From Pseudomonas marginalis (GTDB lineage: Bacteria; Pseudomonadota; Gammaproteobacteria; Pseudomonadales; Pseudomonadaceae): DNA of 64,000 nt. Made by a program: the position numbers and the translations under genes. The notes beneath the pieces were generated by a model. It ran no database searches and was not told the origin of the DNA. It saw only the letters and a program-made list of their open reading frames with translations. Positions 37,930 to 47,246 of the stretch are shown one piece after another; the stretch's first letter is position 1, and each line of letters begins with the position of its first letter. The DNA lies in contig NZ_JALJWV010000001.1 in the NCBI RefSeq assembly GCF_024169655.1, positions 2,981,001 through 3,045,000 of the forward strand. Reading direction: 5' to 3'.

Positions 37930-39555
37930 GTGAACAAAGACCAACTGCCCCAATTGATGAACGCAGCGATCCGGCGCCAGTCGTTGGGGCTGGCGCTGCT
38001 GGCGTTGCTGTTATTCATTGCTGGCAACTGGCACCAGGCAATCATCGGTTTCGACTCGCGCTTCGTGGTCTTTGCCCAGGAGATGTTGCGCCATGGGCCG
38101 AGCTTTTTCCCCACGACCTACGGGCAACCTTATGCCGATTACCTGGCAACCTCGACGCTGATGACGTGGCTGCTGTCCTTGCCCCTGGGCGAGGTCAACA
38201 GTTTTACGGCCTGGTTGCCGACGTCTCTCGCTTCGGCGCTGATCGTCATGCTGGTGTACCGCCTGACGGCGCCCTACTCCCAGCGCTGGGGCCTGCTGAG
38301 TGTTGCGCTGCTGTTGCTCAGCAGCACGTTTATCAGCGAAACCCGCGCCGTGTCCCTCGACCAAATGCTCGCCGCCGTGGCCCTGGCGGTGTTCTACCTG
38401 GGTTATGCGCATGATCACTTCGGCGCCGCCAAGCGCCTGCACTGGGTGTACCTGCTGTTGATCGTGGGCTTTGCGATTCGCGGGCCGATTGGCCTGGTGA
38501 TCCCCACGGGCGTGCTGTGCAGCTACTTCCTGCTCAACCGCCAATGGCGCCAACTGTTCAGCTTCGGCCTGTTGGCCCTGGCACTGCTGGGGGCGTGCGT
38601 CGGCCTGCTGTTGCTGCTGGCCAAGCTCAGTGGCGGCGCAGCGTTCATGCAGGACGTGATCCGCATGCAGTTCCTCGGGCGTATGGATGGCAGCGAAGGC
38701 TCCAGCGGTGCGCTGTATTACTTCACCAGTTCCCTGGGCAATTACGCGCTGGCTTACCCGCTGGCGCTGCTGGTGCTGCTGGTGATCGCGATTGGCGGGC
38801 GACGCGCACCTGATCCGGCGTTGCAGTTGGTGCTGTACTGCGCAGCGGCGGGCTTGTTGGTGATGCTCGGCTTGTCGATCCCCCAGGCAAAGAAAGCGCG
38901 TTATGTGCTGCCAATGTTGCCGATGGCGGCCATTATTGCGGCGTATCCGTTTCAAGTCGCCCACGGCCGGTTGTATGGCTGGCTGCGCGGTTTGATGCTG
39001 AGCCTGTGGACCGTGTTGCCCGCGCTGCTGATCGTCGGGCTATGGCTGGCGCGCCGGCGTTACCCGGAGCAGATGGCGCACATCGGCTGGGTGCTGGGTG
39101 TGCTGGGCGCGCTTCAAGTGCTGGCGCTGGTGGCGGTGTTCCAGGCACGCCTGCGCACGCTGGTACCGGCGCTGACCGCCGTGCTGGCGGTGTGGACGGC
39201 GTATATTGTGGTGGTCGAGCCAGTGGAGCGCAGCCTCTATGACACTCGCGCCTTCAGCCTGCAAGTCCAGGCGCAGGTCCGCCAGCAACCGGCGCCCATC
39301 GTGCTGCATGCGCTGGGTAAGGATGCCAAAGCCATCAAGTTCATGGTCAACCTCGATTACGACCGGGTGCCGGTGTTCACCCAGCAGCCCGCCGACCTGG
39401 CAACATTGCAAGGCCCAGCGTGGCTGGTGATGAGCCAAGATGACTTTGAAGGGTTGCAGGACCCGCGATTGCGCGCAATCACTCCGACGCTCACTGGCAC
39501 GTTCGACAAGAATCCCTACGTGCTGCTGCACTTGGACAAAACCCTTCAACCTTGA
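37930..39555 (+). CDS. GT39-like membrane glycosyltransferase (ArnT-related)
   Basis: 541 residues with about 11-12 helices. It starts at GTG 37930, three bases after ugd. The first periplasmic loop FDSRFVVFAQEMLRHGPSFFP and YGQPYADYLATSTLM parallel the DETRY...EM loop of ArnT and GT39 dolichyl-mannosyltransferase-like proteins. The C-terminal about 130 residues form a soluble periplasmic part (LHALGKDAKAIKFMVNLDY). The position suggests transfer of a polyprenyl-linked sugar to lipid A or another surface glycan, but the donor is unknown. A strong terminator follows. Confidence 0.82.
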   Translation: MNKDQLPQLMNAAIRRQSLGLALLALLLFIAGNWHQAIIGFDSRFVVFAQEMLRHGPSFFPTTYGQPYADYLATSTLMTWLLSLPLGEVNSFTAWLPTSLASALIVMLVYRLTAPYSQRWGLLSVALLLLSSTFISETRAVSLDQMLAAVALAVFYLGYAHDHFGAAKRLHWVYLLLIVGFAIRGPIGLVIPTGVLCSYFLLNRQWRQLFSFGLLALALLGACVGLLLLLAKLSGGAAFMQDVIRMQFLGRMDGSEGSSGALYYFTSSLGNYALAYPLALLVLLVIAIGGRRAPDPALQLVLYCAAAGLLVMLGLSIPQAKKARYVLPMLPMAAIIAAYPFQVAHGRLYGWLRGLMLSLWTVLPALLIVGLWLARRRYPEQMAHIGWVLGVLGALQVLALVAVFQARLRTLVPALTAVLAVWTAYIVVVEPVERSLYDTRAFSLQVQAQVRQQPAPIVLHALGKDAKAIKFMVNLDYDRVPVFTQQPADLATLQGPAWLVMSQDDFEGLQDPRLRAITPTLTGTFDKNPYVLLHLDKTLQP

Positions 39556-39685
39556 CCGCGCCGGCGGCGGCCGGCCAGTTGAGTCCATTATTTTTGTATT
39601 TAACCTGCATTAATATGCATTGGCGACCTTGCATCGCGGTCGGCACACTACGCGGGTTCCTCCCCCAAATGCAGGAACGTTCAAG

Positions 39686-39718
39686 GGCTTGTCCGGGAAA
39701 CCAGACAAGCCTTTTTTT
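39686..39718 (+). terminator. Rho-independent terminator of the arn operon
   Basis: GGCTTGTC and GACAAGCC form an 8-bp stem with a 10-base loop, followed by seven T. It lies 131 bases after the last operon gene and 25 bases before the HPP gene. Confidence 0.88.
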
Positions 39719-39742
39719 GCCCGCTTTTTATGGAAATTGTGA

Positions 39743-40453
39743 ATGCTCGCTCGCTGGTTACCCGCCGCCATCAATACCCGCCCTGCCGAATGGAGCCGCG
39801 CCGCGATCGGCATGGCCCTGGGCACCCTGCTCAGCGTGTGGGTCTGCGCCCAAGTGTTTGGCATGGAGGTCGCCCTGCACCTGCTCGGCCCTCTGGGCGC
39901 GTCGGCAGTGTTGCTGTTTGCCGTTTCATCCGGCGCGCTGGCCCAGCCGTGGTCGATCATTGGCAGCTACCTGTGTGCCGGCGTAGTCGCGCTGCTCGTC
40001 GCACGGGTCCTGGGGCGCACCCTGGGCAGCGCCTGCCTGGCGGCGGGCATGACCGTGGTCCTGATCTGCTGGCTGCGCTGCCTGCACCCGCCGGCGGGAG
40101 GTCTGGCGATGACGCTGGTACTGGCCGATCCGGCCTCGACGGCTCTCGGCTGGCAGGAACTGCCCGCGGTGATGCTCGGCGCGGGAGCGTTGGTGACCTG
40201 TGCTCTGGCCTATAACAATGCCACCCGCACGCGCTATCCCAAGGGCGCGACCGAGGCACCGAACACCTTCGTGAGCAAGGCGCAGGCAGCAAGAGACCCA
40301 GCAATCACCGCGGCGGACCTGAAGCTGGCGTTGGCCGACATGGAGCAGTTCTACGATATCGAGCCCACAGAGCTGGAACAGTTGATCCACGCCGCCGAGA
40401 GTCATGCCCGTCGCCGAAGTATCGGGCAAGTGCTGGCAAGTCGCGTCGAATAG
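39743..40453 (+). CDS. HPP-family membrane protein
   Basis: 236 residues. Four to five helices cover about residues 15-165, with the family motifs GPLGASAVLLFAVSSGALAQPWSIIGS and the eponymous LHPPAGGLAM. HPP proteins are integral membrane proteins; in some bacteria and plants they are linked to nitrite transport. The C-terminal about 65 residues are a soluble helical tail (ITAADLKLALADMEQFYDIE). No CBS domain is present, unlike in many HPP proteins. The following gap 40454-40726 shows no gene. Confidence 0.85.
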   Translation: MLARWLPAAINTRPAEWSRAAIGMALGTLLSVWVCAQVFGMEVALHLLGPLGASAVLLFAVSSGALAQPWSIIGSYLCAGVVALLVARVLGRTLGSACLAAGMTVVLICWLRCLHPPAGGLAMTLVLADPASTALGWQELPAVMLGAGALVTCALAYNNATRTRYPKGATEAPNTFVSKAQAARDPAITAADLKLALADMEQFYDIEPTELEQLIHAAESHARRRSIGQVLASRVE

Positions 40454-40726
40454 CGGAAACGACGAGTGGCACATCACGCTCCTTGCGCCGAGGTGGGTGG
40501 CAGCTAAAGTTGTACAAACCACTTGTGGTTGTCTGCTTTTCCCCTGACGTCTGGATTGCCGTAAACCAGTAGCGAAGACATTGGATAGTCTGGCTAAAGA
40601 TTGGTGCTCACTGAGCGGCGATGCACGCAAAGGGTTGCCCCTCTGTCGCTCTCATCGTAGTTCTGCACGCTGGCCCTCCTGCTCAAGTGCTTTGAATGTT
40701 CCGTTCAAACCGGGTGAGGGTCCGCC

Positions 40727-42325
40727 ATGGACGACCGTTTGCAGAGGTTGCTGCGCGACCGGCTATTTGATGCTCGACAGCGCCATCACCTCCCCCTCAG
40801 GGCCTACATGGACCTGACGATCGAGCGCATGCATGCCATTTCCAACGCTGGAGTGATCAACAATGACATGTGGCTCGGCCAACCGCGCGAATCGCATTTC
40901 AGAGCGCTGTGCGAACGGATCGGCTTGATCGGCGCCTACGATTACGCACTGTATTCCTCGTTAGTCGACCACATGATCGCCGCCAATGCCTTATTGACCC
41001 AGGGCAGCCCGGAGCAAGTGGCGCGCTACCGCGATGAGATCATTCAGATGCGCGCGGTGTATGCCTTTGGCTGCACCGAAATCGCCAGCGGCACCGACGT
41101 GCGCAACCTCAAGACCACCGTCACCTATGACGCCGGCCAGCACTGCCTGGTGCTCGACTCACCGTGCGCCGATGCCTGCAAGTACTGGATCGGCAACAGC
41201 TTGCACGCCGCCCAAGTGGCGATGGTGCTCGCGCGATTGCAGGTGAACGGCGAAGACCAGGGTCACCACTGGTTTCGCGTGGTGATTCGCGACCGGGAGA
41301 ACGGCCCGTTGCGACCGGGTGTCAAGGTCATGGCCTGCGACCCCAAGGGCGGCATTCACGCCAATCAGGTCGGCGGTTTACGCTTTTGCCAAATGCAGCT
41401 GGGCACCGATGCCTTGTTGCAGCGCCACGCCAGGTTTACCCGGCGTGGGCAGTTCCTCAGCGACTTGCCCAAAAGTGAGCGCTTTATCAACGCACTGGAG
41501 ACGTTTCTCCAGGAGCGCCTGCTGTTGATGGCCGCCTCTCGCGTTGGCGCAGGGCTAAGCGCGCACCTGACCTATCAATTTGCCCGCCACCGCCTGCTAC
41601 AGACCGGCCCGCTGCTGGGCAACCCGCTGTTTCGCCAGCGACTGTACAACGTCCAGCTCAAGGCATTGGCCCTCAAGTTCGTCGAACAGGCCATCCTTGA
41701 GCGCTTCGAAGCGCAATGGACCCAGGCCGACCGGCGCAAGGACCTGCATATTCTCGCGGCACTAAGCAAATGCGTCGGCACCTGGACGGGTCTTGACGTG
41801 ATCGCCCAGTGCCGCGAATTGTGTGGTTCCCAGGGGTTTCACCACTACAACCAGATCGTCACCCTGCGCATGGACTTCGAGATAAGCCCCACGTTCGCTG
41901 GCGACAACAGCGTGATGGCCTACCAAGTGATCAAGGATGCGCTGTCCCGTCCGCGATTTGACCACGTTGAGCCATGCAACCCCGGCCAGACAATCGAGCA
42001 GAGCATCGTCCGGCAGTGCCGACACGCCGGTGATTTTTCCCATTCGCAAGCGGTGGGCCTGACATACGCCCGCGCACTCGATCTGGTCATTCAGGCGCTC
42101 GAAGGCCAACCGCTCGAAGCGGGCATGCAGCGCGACCTGATCGGGGTGTTTGTTCCCTACTTGCACCGTTGGGGGCTCGCTCACGATGCAGAACCGTGCG
42201 CCAGCGTTGCGCGCATCTCATCGCTGGCTGCATGGCTGAAACCGCCTGACGAGCTGATCAACGCGCCTATCGCGAAAGCTGACTACATCCAGCAATTCAC
42301 CCGCGCATTGTATGAGGACACATAA
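40727..42325 (+). CDS. Acyl-CoA-oxidase-like flavoprotein with altered active site
   Basis: 532 residues. The FAD-binding middle region FGCTEIASGTDVRNLKTTVTYD (about 114-135) and CKYWIGNS are typical of peroxisomal-type acyl-CoA oxidases. The C-terminal segment CGSQGFHHYNQIVTLRMDFEISPTFAGDNSVMAYQ (about 366-400) corresponds to the oxidase CGGxGY...TFEGEN block. There the position of the catalytic glutamate is Ala391, so normal alpha-proton abstraction is doubtful. ATG 40727 follows GAGGGTCCGCC. The P450 gene starts 2 bases after its stop and the esterase overlaps that, so the three form one transcript. The role is unknown; specialised lipid or small-molecule metabolism is likely. Confidence 0.78.
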   Translation: MDDRLQRLLRDRLFDARQRHHLPLRAYMDLTIERMHAISNAGVINNDMWLGQPRESHFRALCERIGLIGAYDYALYSSLVDHMIAANALLTQGSPEQVARYRDEIIQMRAVYAFGCTEIASGTDVRNLKTTVTYDAGQHCLVLDSPCADACKYWIGNSLHAAQVAMVLARLQVNGEDQGHHWFRVVIRDRENGPLRPGVKVMACDPKGGIHANQVGGLRFCQMQLGTDALLQRHARFTRRGQFLSDLPKSERFINALETFLQERLLLMAASRVGAGLSAHLTYQFARHRLLQTGPLLGNPLFRQRLYNVQLKALALKFVEQAILERFEAQWTQADRRKDLHILAALSKCVGTWTGLDVIAQCRELCGSQGFHHYNQIVTLRMDFEISPTFAGDNSVMAYQVIKDALSRPRFDHVEPCNPGQTIEQSIVRQCRHAGDFSHSQAVGLTYARALDLVIQALEGQPLEAGMQRDLIGVFVPYLHRWGLAHDAEPCASVARISSLAAWLKPPDELINAPIAKADYIQQFTRALYEDT

Positions 42326-42327
42326 CC

Positions 42328-43947
42328 ATGAACCCTCACGTCAAACCTGACTTCTGCAACCCCGATACCGTTCGTGACCCTTATCCGGCCTACGCATTTC
42401 TACGCGAGCATCATCCTGTGTATTGGAGCCCCCAACACAAAGCATGGATGCTTACCCGCTACGACGATGTCTTCACGGCGCAAAGCGACGCCACGCGCTA
42501 CTCCTCGGACCGGATACGCCAACTGGTAAACGCGCAACTGCCGCCCGACAAACGTGCGATGTACGAGCCCTTTATTGAAAAAGCCTCCCGCTGGATGTAC
42601 GCCCAGGATGGCAAAGCCCACGAGGTCAGCCGCCATCTGCTGGGTCGCGCGTTCACGCCGCGCTCGATTGAAGCGCTGCGGGCCGACATTCAGGCGGTTA
42701 CCGATGAAATCCTGTCGACATTGGGCCCCACCCCCGAACTGATGAGCCGCCTATTCAACCAGGTGCCGGCCAGAGTGCTGGCCATGCTCTACGGCATCCC
42801 CAAGAAAGACGCGCTTAAACTGCGGCGCTGGACCGATGTGATCCTGATGTTTCTGGTGGGCAACCTTGATCCGGCCAATACGCCTGGCGCCGCAGCGAAG
42901 GGCCTGGAGGACATGTACACCTACTTCGGCGACTTGATTGATCGACGTCGGCAGGCTCCGCGTGACGACTTGGTCAGCCGTGTCATCGCCGCCGCCGGCC
43001 CCGACACGAGCAAAGACGACCTGCTGGCCCAGGTGGCCTTTGTGCTGGTGGCCGGCTACACCACCAGCGCCGATATGCTGGGTATCGGCCTGTGGTACTT
43101 GTTGACCAACCCTGCCCAGTTGAACGCGCTGTCGGCCGATGTGTCGTTGATAAAACCGGCGGTTGAAGAAATGCTGCGCATTGATCCCTCGGGGCAGTTC
43201 AGTCATCGCGTATTGACGCAAGATATCGAGCTCAGAGGCCAGACCCTGCGCAAAGGCGACCTGGTGTACCTGATACGTGCCGCGGCCAACCGGGACCCGG
43301 AGCACTTCACCGACCCAGACCGTTTCAACATTCAACGTGCAAAAAATGACCATTTGGCCTTTGGTCGCGGCGTGCATTTCTGTTTGGGGCCGGCATTGTT
43401 CCGGCTGGAGGCCGAGATTGTGTTCACCCGCCTGCTCAAGCGGTTCCCCACGCTGCGTTTGCTTGAGAAAAAGCCTCCCGTGTGGCGTACCAGTAACCTG
43501 CAGTTTCGTGGGTTGAAAACCCTCCACGTCGAACTTGAACCCATTTTCAGGGACGACCCGATCCAGCGCTGCTTTTCTGCTGCCCCCTGGGAAAAAAACG
43601 GCGGTTACTGCCGTGCCTTGCGCGTGGGCGAAACCATTGTCACCAGTGGCACGGTAGCCTTCGACGAGGATGGCAAGCCGTATGCCACCGACAATGTCTA
43701 TCTACAGACCCGTCGCTGCCTGGAAATCATCGAAGCGGCGCTTAAGCGGCTTGGCACAGACCGCCGCCGAGTGATTGCCACGCGCATGTACACCACCAAC
43801 GTGAACTGGTGGCCGGAAATTGCCAAGGCGCATAAGGAGTTTTTCGAGGGCTGCGAACCGACCACCATGTTGTTAGGCGTCAAGGCGCTGATCACCCCGG
43901 ACTACCTGGTGGAAATCGAAGCCCAGGCGCAGGCGGCCCCGCGATGA
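42328..43947 (+). CDS. Cytochrome P450 fused to a RidA-like (YjgF) domain
   Basis: 539 residues, two domains. P450 (about 1-405): I-helix AGYTTS at 242-247, where the usual acid before the Thr is itself Thr; ExxR at 281-284; haem loop FGRGVHFCLG with Cys352 as ligand. The RidA part (about 412-535): RVGETIVTSGTVAFDEDGKPY, LEIIEAALKRLGTDRRRVIATRMYTTN, and GCEPTTMLLGVKALITPDYLVEIEAQ. In archetypal RidA an Arg near the PTTM position binds the imine substrate; here it is Thr, as in the non-archetypal Rid subgroups. The join is in one frame with no overlap or slip signal. It overlaps the esterase gene by 4 bases. The partner domain could act on an unstable oxidised or imine-like product; this is inference. 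Confidence 0.9.
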   Translation: MNPHVKPDFCNPDTVRDPYPAYAFLREHHPVYWSPQHKAWMLTRYDDVFTAQSDATRYSSDRIRQLVNAQLPPDKRAMYEPFIEKASRWMYAQDGKAHEVSRHLLGRAFTPRSIEALRADIQAVTDEILSTLGPTPELMSRLFNQVPARVLAMLYGIPKKDALKLRRWTDVILMFLVGNLDPANTPGAAAKGLEDMYTYFGDLIDRRRQAPRDDLVSRVIAAAGPDTSKDDLLAQVAFVLVAGYTTSADMLGIGLWYLLTNPAQLNALSADVSLIKPAVEEMLRIDPSGQFSHRVLTQDIELRGQTLRKGDLVYLIRAAANRDPEHFTDPDRFNIQRAKNDHLAFGRGVHFCLGPALFRLEAEIVFTRLLKRFPTLRLLEKKPPVWRTSNLQFRGLKTLHVELEPIFRDDPIQRCFSAAPWEKNGGYCRALRVGETIVTSGTVAFDEDGKPYATDNVYLQTRRCLEIIEAALKRLGTDRRRVIATRMYTTNVNWWPEIAKAHKEFFEGCEPTTMLLGVKALITPDYLVEIEAQAQAAPR

Positions 43948-44789
43948 GCCCCGAGCAAGCACGCAAGGAGGTGCGTGATGCGGTGGTGATGGATGTCAGC
44001 AACCTGACCCTAACCACACAAGGGCTACCTGTGGCCGTGAGGCTGTACCGCCCCGCCCGCCCTGTGCCGGCACCGGTACTGATGTATTTCCACGGCGGTG
44101 GCTGGGTCGCCGGCGACCTCGATACCCACGACAGTTTTTGCCGGGTGATTGCAGAGTGGGCCGGCTGCGCGGTGGTCGCGGTGGATTACCCCAGGCCGCC
44201 GGAACAACGCTTCCCCGCCGCAGTGAAAAGCTGCTACGCCGCCACGCTCTGGATTGCCCGCCACGGGACCGGCCTGGGATTGGACACTCAGCGTATCGCC
44301 GTGGCAGGCGGTGGCTCGGGAGGCGGGCTTGCGGCGGTGATCTGCCAAATGGCCAGGGACCTCGGCGAGGCTCGCATCGGTTTCCAGTTGCTGCTGTACC
44401 CGGTACTCGACTGCCTGGCGCGCAATCGCTCCCGAGATGAATTCGCCACAGGCTTCGGGCTGACGGCCGAAGTGTTGGAGTGGTATTTGAGCCAATACGT
44501 CCCCCCCGATATTCCGCGACAGCACCCCTGGCTTTCCCCAGCCCGCGATCCCTGCCTGCAAGGCTTGCCTGCGGCCTTGATCATCACGGCTGGCTGCGAC
44601 CTGCTGCGGGATGAAGGGCGCGCATTTGCGCGGCGCCTAAAGAAAGCCGGAGTGCCGGTGCGGCACAAAGAGTACCCGGGCATGCGCCACGGCTTTATCA
44701 ACTACCCCGCTTCTGAGCCTGCGGCCAGGCGTGCCGTACTGCTCTGTAGCGAGGCCCTGGCCGGCTATTTTCACCTTCCCGCCGGCTGA
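43944..44789 (+). CDS. HSL-family alpha/beta hydrolase (esterase/lipase)
   Basis: 281 residues. Hormone-sensitive-lipase-group motif YFHGGGWVAGD (50-58) forms the oxyanion hole. The nucleophile is Ser125 in AVAGGGSGGGLAAV, where the usual GDSAGG is changed to GGSGGG. The acid lies in ITAGCDLLRDEG and the base His in GMRHGFINYP. ATG 43944 overlaps the P450-Rid stop (ATGA). It closes the three-gene operon and would release or transfer an ester product. Because Asp-to-Gly and Ala-to-Gly changes in the elbow are unusual, activity may be specialised. Confidence 0.88.
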   Translation: MSPEQARKEVRDAVVMDVSNLTLTTQGLPVAVRLYRPARPVPAPVLMYFHGGGWVAGDLDTHDSFCRVIAEWAGCAVVAVDYPRPPEQRFPAAVKSCYAATLWIARHGTGLGLDTQRIAVAGGGSGGGLAAVICQMARDLGEARIGFQLLLYPVLDCLARNRSRDEFATGFGLTAEVLEWYLSQYVPPDIPRQHPWLSPARDPCLQGLPAALIITAGCDLLRDEGRAFARRLKKAGVPVRHKEYPGMRHGFINYPASEPAARRAVLLCSEALAGYFHLPAG

Positions 44790-44924
44790 CCGCCGGTTCT
44801 GCATAAATGCAAAAACGACCTGCATGATTCAAGGTTGTACTGGGCAAATTTGCACTGGTACGATCGCGAGATGGTTCGTCCGCGAACATCTTGTTTAAAG
44901 AACAATAAAAGCAGGGAGTTACAG

Positions 44925-46028
44925 ATGACTGCTCAGGTTTCATCCGAGGCAAGCCACGCCGACATTCTTCAGGAAGAGGTACTGGCCGACGTCCGCAACC
45001 ATGTTGGCCACCTCACCCTCAATCGCCCCGCCGGCTTGAACGCCATCAACCTGAACATGGTTCGCGGCCTGGCCCAACAGCTACAGGCCTGGGCAGATGA
45101 TCCCCAGGTATATGCCGTGGTCCTGCGCGGTGCCGGTGAAAAGGCCTTCTGTGCGGGCGGCGATATTCGCTCGCTCTACGACAGTTTCAAGAACGGCGAC
45201 AGCCTGCACGAGGATTTCTTCGTCGAGGAATACGCCCTCGACCTGGCCATCCACCATTACCGCAAACCGGTACTGGCCCTGATGGACGGCTTCGTCCTCG
45301 GCGGCGGCATGGGCCTGGTACAGGGCGCGGATCTGCGTGTGGTCACCGAACGCAGCCGCCTGGCGATGCCGGAAGTGGCGATCGGTTACTTCCCCGACGT
45401 GGGCGGCAGTTATTTCCTGCCGCGCATTCCTGGCGAGCTGGGCATTTACCTGGGCGTCACCGGCGTGCAGATTCGTGCGGCCGATGCGTTGTATTGCGGG
45501 CTGGCGGACTGGTACCTGGACAGCACCAAACTGGCCGACCTCGACCAGAAACTCGATCAACTGCAATGGCAAGACTCCCCTCTAAAGGACCTGCAAGGCG
45601 TGCTGGCCAAGCTGGCCGTGCAACAACTGCCCGATGCCCCGCTCGCCGCCTTGCGCCCCGCCATCGACCATTTCTTTGCCTTGCCGGACGTGCCGAGCAT
45701 TGTCGAGCAACTGCAGCAAGTGACCGTCGCCAACAGCCATGAATGGGCCTTGACCACGGCCAACCTGATGCAAACCCGTTCGCCGCTGGCCATGGCCGTG
45801 ACCCTGGAAATGCTGCGGCGCGGGCGCCGTTTGCCGCTGGAGCGGTGTTTCGCCCTGGAACTGCACCTGGACCGCCAGTGGTTCGAGCGTGGCGACCTGA
45901 TTGAAGGCGTCCGCGCGCTGATCATCGACAAGGACAAAAGCCCGCGCTGGAACCCATCGACGCTCTATGAGCTGGACACGAGCCACGTGGAAAGCTTCTT
46001 CCACAACTTCACGCAGGTTGCGAGATAA
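44925..46028 (+). CDS. 3-hydroxyisobutyryl-CoA hydrolase (crotonase superfamily)
   Basis: 367 residues, longer than enoyl-CoA hydratases, as is usual for this hydrolase. Features: LTLNRPAGLNAINLNMV, GAGEKAFCAGGDIRSLYD, DGFVLGGGMGLVQGADLRVVTERSRLAMPEVAIGYFPDVGGSYFLPRI (active-site Glu/Asp region) and a C-terminal extension ending VESFFHNF. It hydrolyses 3-hydroxyisobutyryl-CoA in valine breakdown, and may also serve as a side hydrolase. ATG 44925 has AGGGAG upstream. An acyl-CoA dehydrogenase follows 3 bases later. Confidence 0.88.
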   Translation: MTAQVSSEASHADILQEEVLADVRNHVGHLTLNRPAGLNAINLNMVRGLAQQLQAWADDPQVYAVVLRGAGEKAFCAGGDIRSLYDSFKNGDSLHEDFFVEEYALDLAIHHYRKPVLALMDGFVLGGGMGLVQGADLRVVTERSRLAMPEVAIGYFPDVGGSYFLPRIPGELGIYLGVTGVQIRAADALYCGLADWYLDSTKLADLDQKLDQLQWQDSPLKDLQGVLAKLAVQQLPDAPLAALRPAIDHFFALPDVPSIVEQLQQVTVANSHEWALTTANLMQTRSPLAMAVTLEMLRRGRRLPLERCFALELHLDRQWFERGDLIEGVRALIIDKDKSPRWNPSTLYELDTSHVESFFHNFTQVAR

Positions 46029-46031
46029 GCC

Positions 46032-47183
46032 ATGCAAGATATTGAATACACAGAAGAACAAATCATGATTCGCGACATGGCGCGTGACTTTGCCCGTGGC
46101 GAAATCGCCCCTCACGCCCAGGCCTGGGAAAAAGCTGGCTGGATCGATGACGCCCTGGTGGCGAAGATGGGCGAGCTGGGATTGCTGGGCATGGTGGTAC
46201 CGGAAGAATGGGGCGGTACCTATGTCGATTACGTGGCGTATGCCTTGGCTGTGGAGGAGATTTCCGCCGGTGACGGTGCCACGGGCGCGCTGATGAGTAT
46301 CCATAATTCAGTGGGTTGCGGGCCGATCCTCAACTACGGCACAACAGAGCAGAAACAAACCTGGCTGGCGGAACTCGCCAGCGGCCAGGCCATCGGCTGC
46401 TTCTGCCTGACCGAACCCCAGGCCGGCTCTGAGGCCCACAACCTGCGCACCCGTGCCGAACTGCGCGATGGCCAGTGGGTGATCAATGGCGCCAAGCAGT
46501 TTGTCAGCAACGGCAAGCGCGCCAAGTTGGCGATTGTGTTTGCGGTGACCGATCCGGAACTGGGCAAGCGCGGCATTTCTGCCTTCCTGGTGCCGACGGA
46601 CACGCCGGGGTTCGTGGTTGATCGTACCGAACACAAGATGGGCATCCGCGCCTCGGACACCTGCGCCGTTACCCTCAACCAGTGCAGCGTGCCTGAGGCC
46701 AACCTGCTGGGTGAGCGCGGCAAAGGCCTGGCGATTGCGCTGTCCAACCTGGAAGGCGGCCGCATCGGCATTGCCGCTCAAGCCCTGGGCATCGCCCGTG
46801 CTGCGTTTGAAGCGGCGCTGGCGTATGCCCGTGACCGCGTGCAGTTCGACAAGGCCATCATCGAGCACCAGAGCGTGGCCAACCTGCTGGCCGACATGCA
46901 AACCCGGCTGAATGCTGCACGCTTGCTGATCCTGCACGCCGCACGCCTGCGCAGTGCGGGCAAGCCGTGCCTGTCGGAAGCGTCCCAAGCCAAGCTGTTC
47001 GCTTCGGAAATGGCCGAGAAGGTCTGCTCCTCGGCGATGCAGATTCATGGCGGGTATGGGTATCTGGAGGATTATCCGGTGGAGCGGTACTATCGCGATG
47101 CGCGGATCACGCAGATCTACGAAGGCACCAGCGAGATTCAGCGGATGGTGATTGCGCGGGAGCTGAAGAACTACCAACTCTGA
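46032..47183 (+). CDS. Acyl-CoA dehydrogenase, isobutyryl-CoA type
   Basis: 383 residues, FAD-dependent. FAD/substrate motifs: [34 protein letters not shown], and the C-terminal catalytic Glu in [19 protein letters not shown]. With the hydrolase gene directly upstream it fits the valine route (isobutyryl-CoA to methacrylyl-CoA). Assignment to that substrate over 2-methylbutyryl-CoA is from context only. It is transcribed toward the minus-strand cluster and ends at a REP palindrome. Confidence 0.9.
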   Translation: MQDIEYTEEQIMIRDMARDFARGEIAPHAQAWEKAGWIDDALVAKMGELGLLGMVVPEEWGGTYVDYVAYALAVEEISAGDGATGALMSIHNSVGCGPILNYGTTEQKQTWLAELASGQAIGCFCLTEPQAGSEAHNLRTRAELRDGQWVINGAKQFVSNGKRAKLAIVFAVTDPELGKRGISAFLVPTDTPGFVVDRTEHKMGIRASDTCAVTLNQCSVPEANLLGERGKGLAIALSNLEGGRIGIAAQALGIARAAFEAALAYARDRVQFDKAIIEHQSVANLLADMQTRLNAARLLILHAARLRSAGKPCLSEASQAKLFASEMAEKVCSSAMQIHGGYGYLEDYPVERYYRDARITQIYEGTSEIQRMVIARELKNYQL

Positions 47184-47202
47184 CTGACACACCACAAACC
47201 TT

Positions 47203-47232
47203 CTGTGGGAGCGGGCTTACCCGCTCCCACAG
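47203..47232. repeat. Pseudomonas REP palindrome, convergent terminator
   Basis: CTGTGGGAGCGGG, four bases, CCCGCTCCCACAG: a perfect 13-bp stem of the REP type common in fluorescent pseudomonads. It lies between the two convergent acyl-CoA operons and probably ends or protects both transcripts. Confidence 0.9.
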
Positions 47233-47246
47233 TGTTTATAGGCAGG

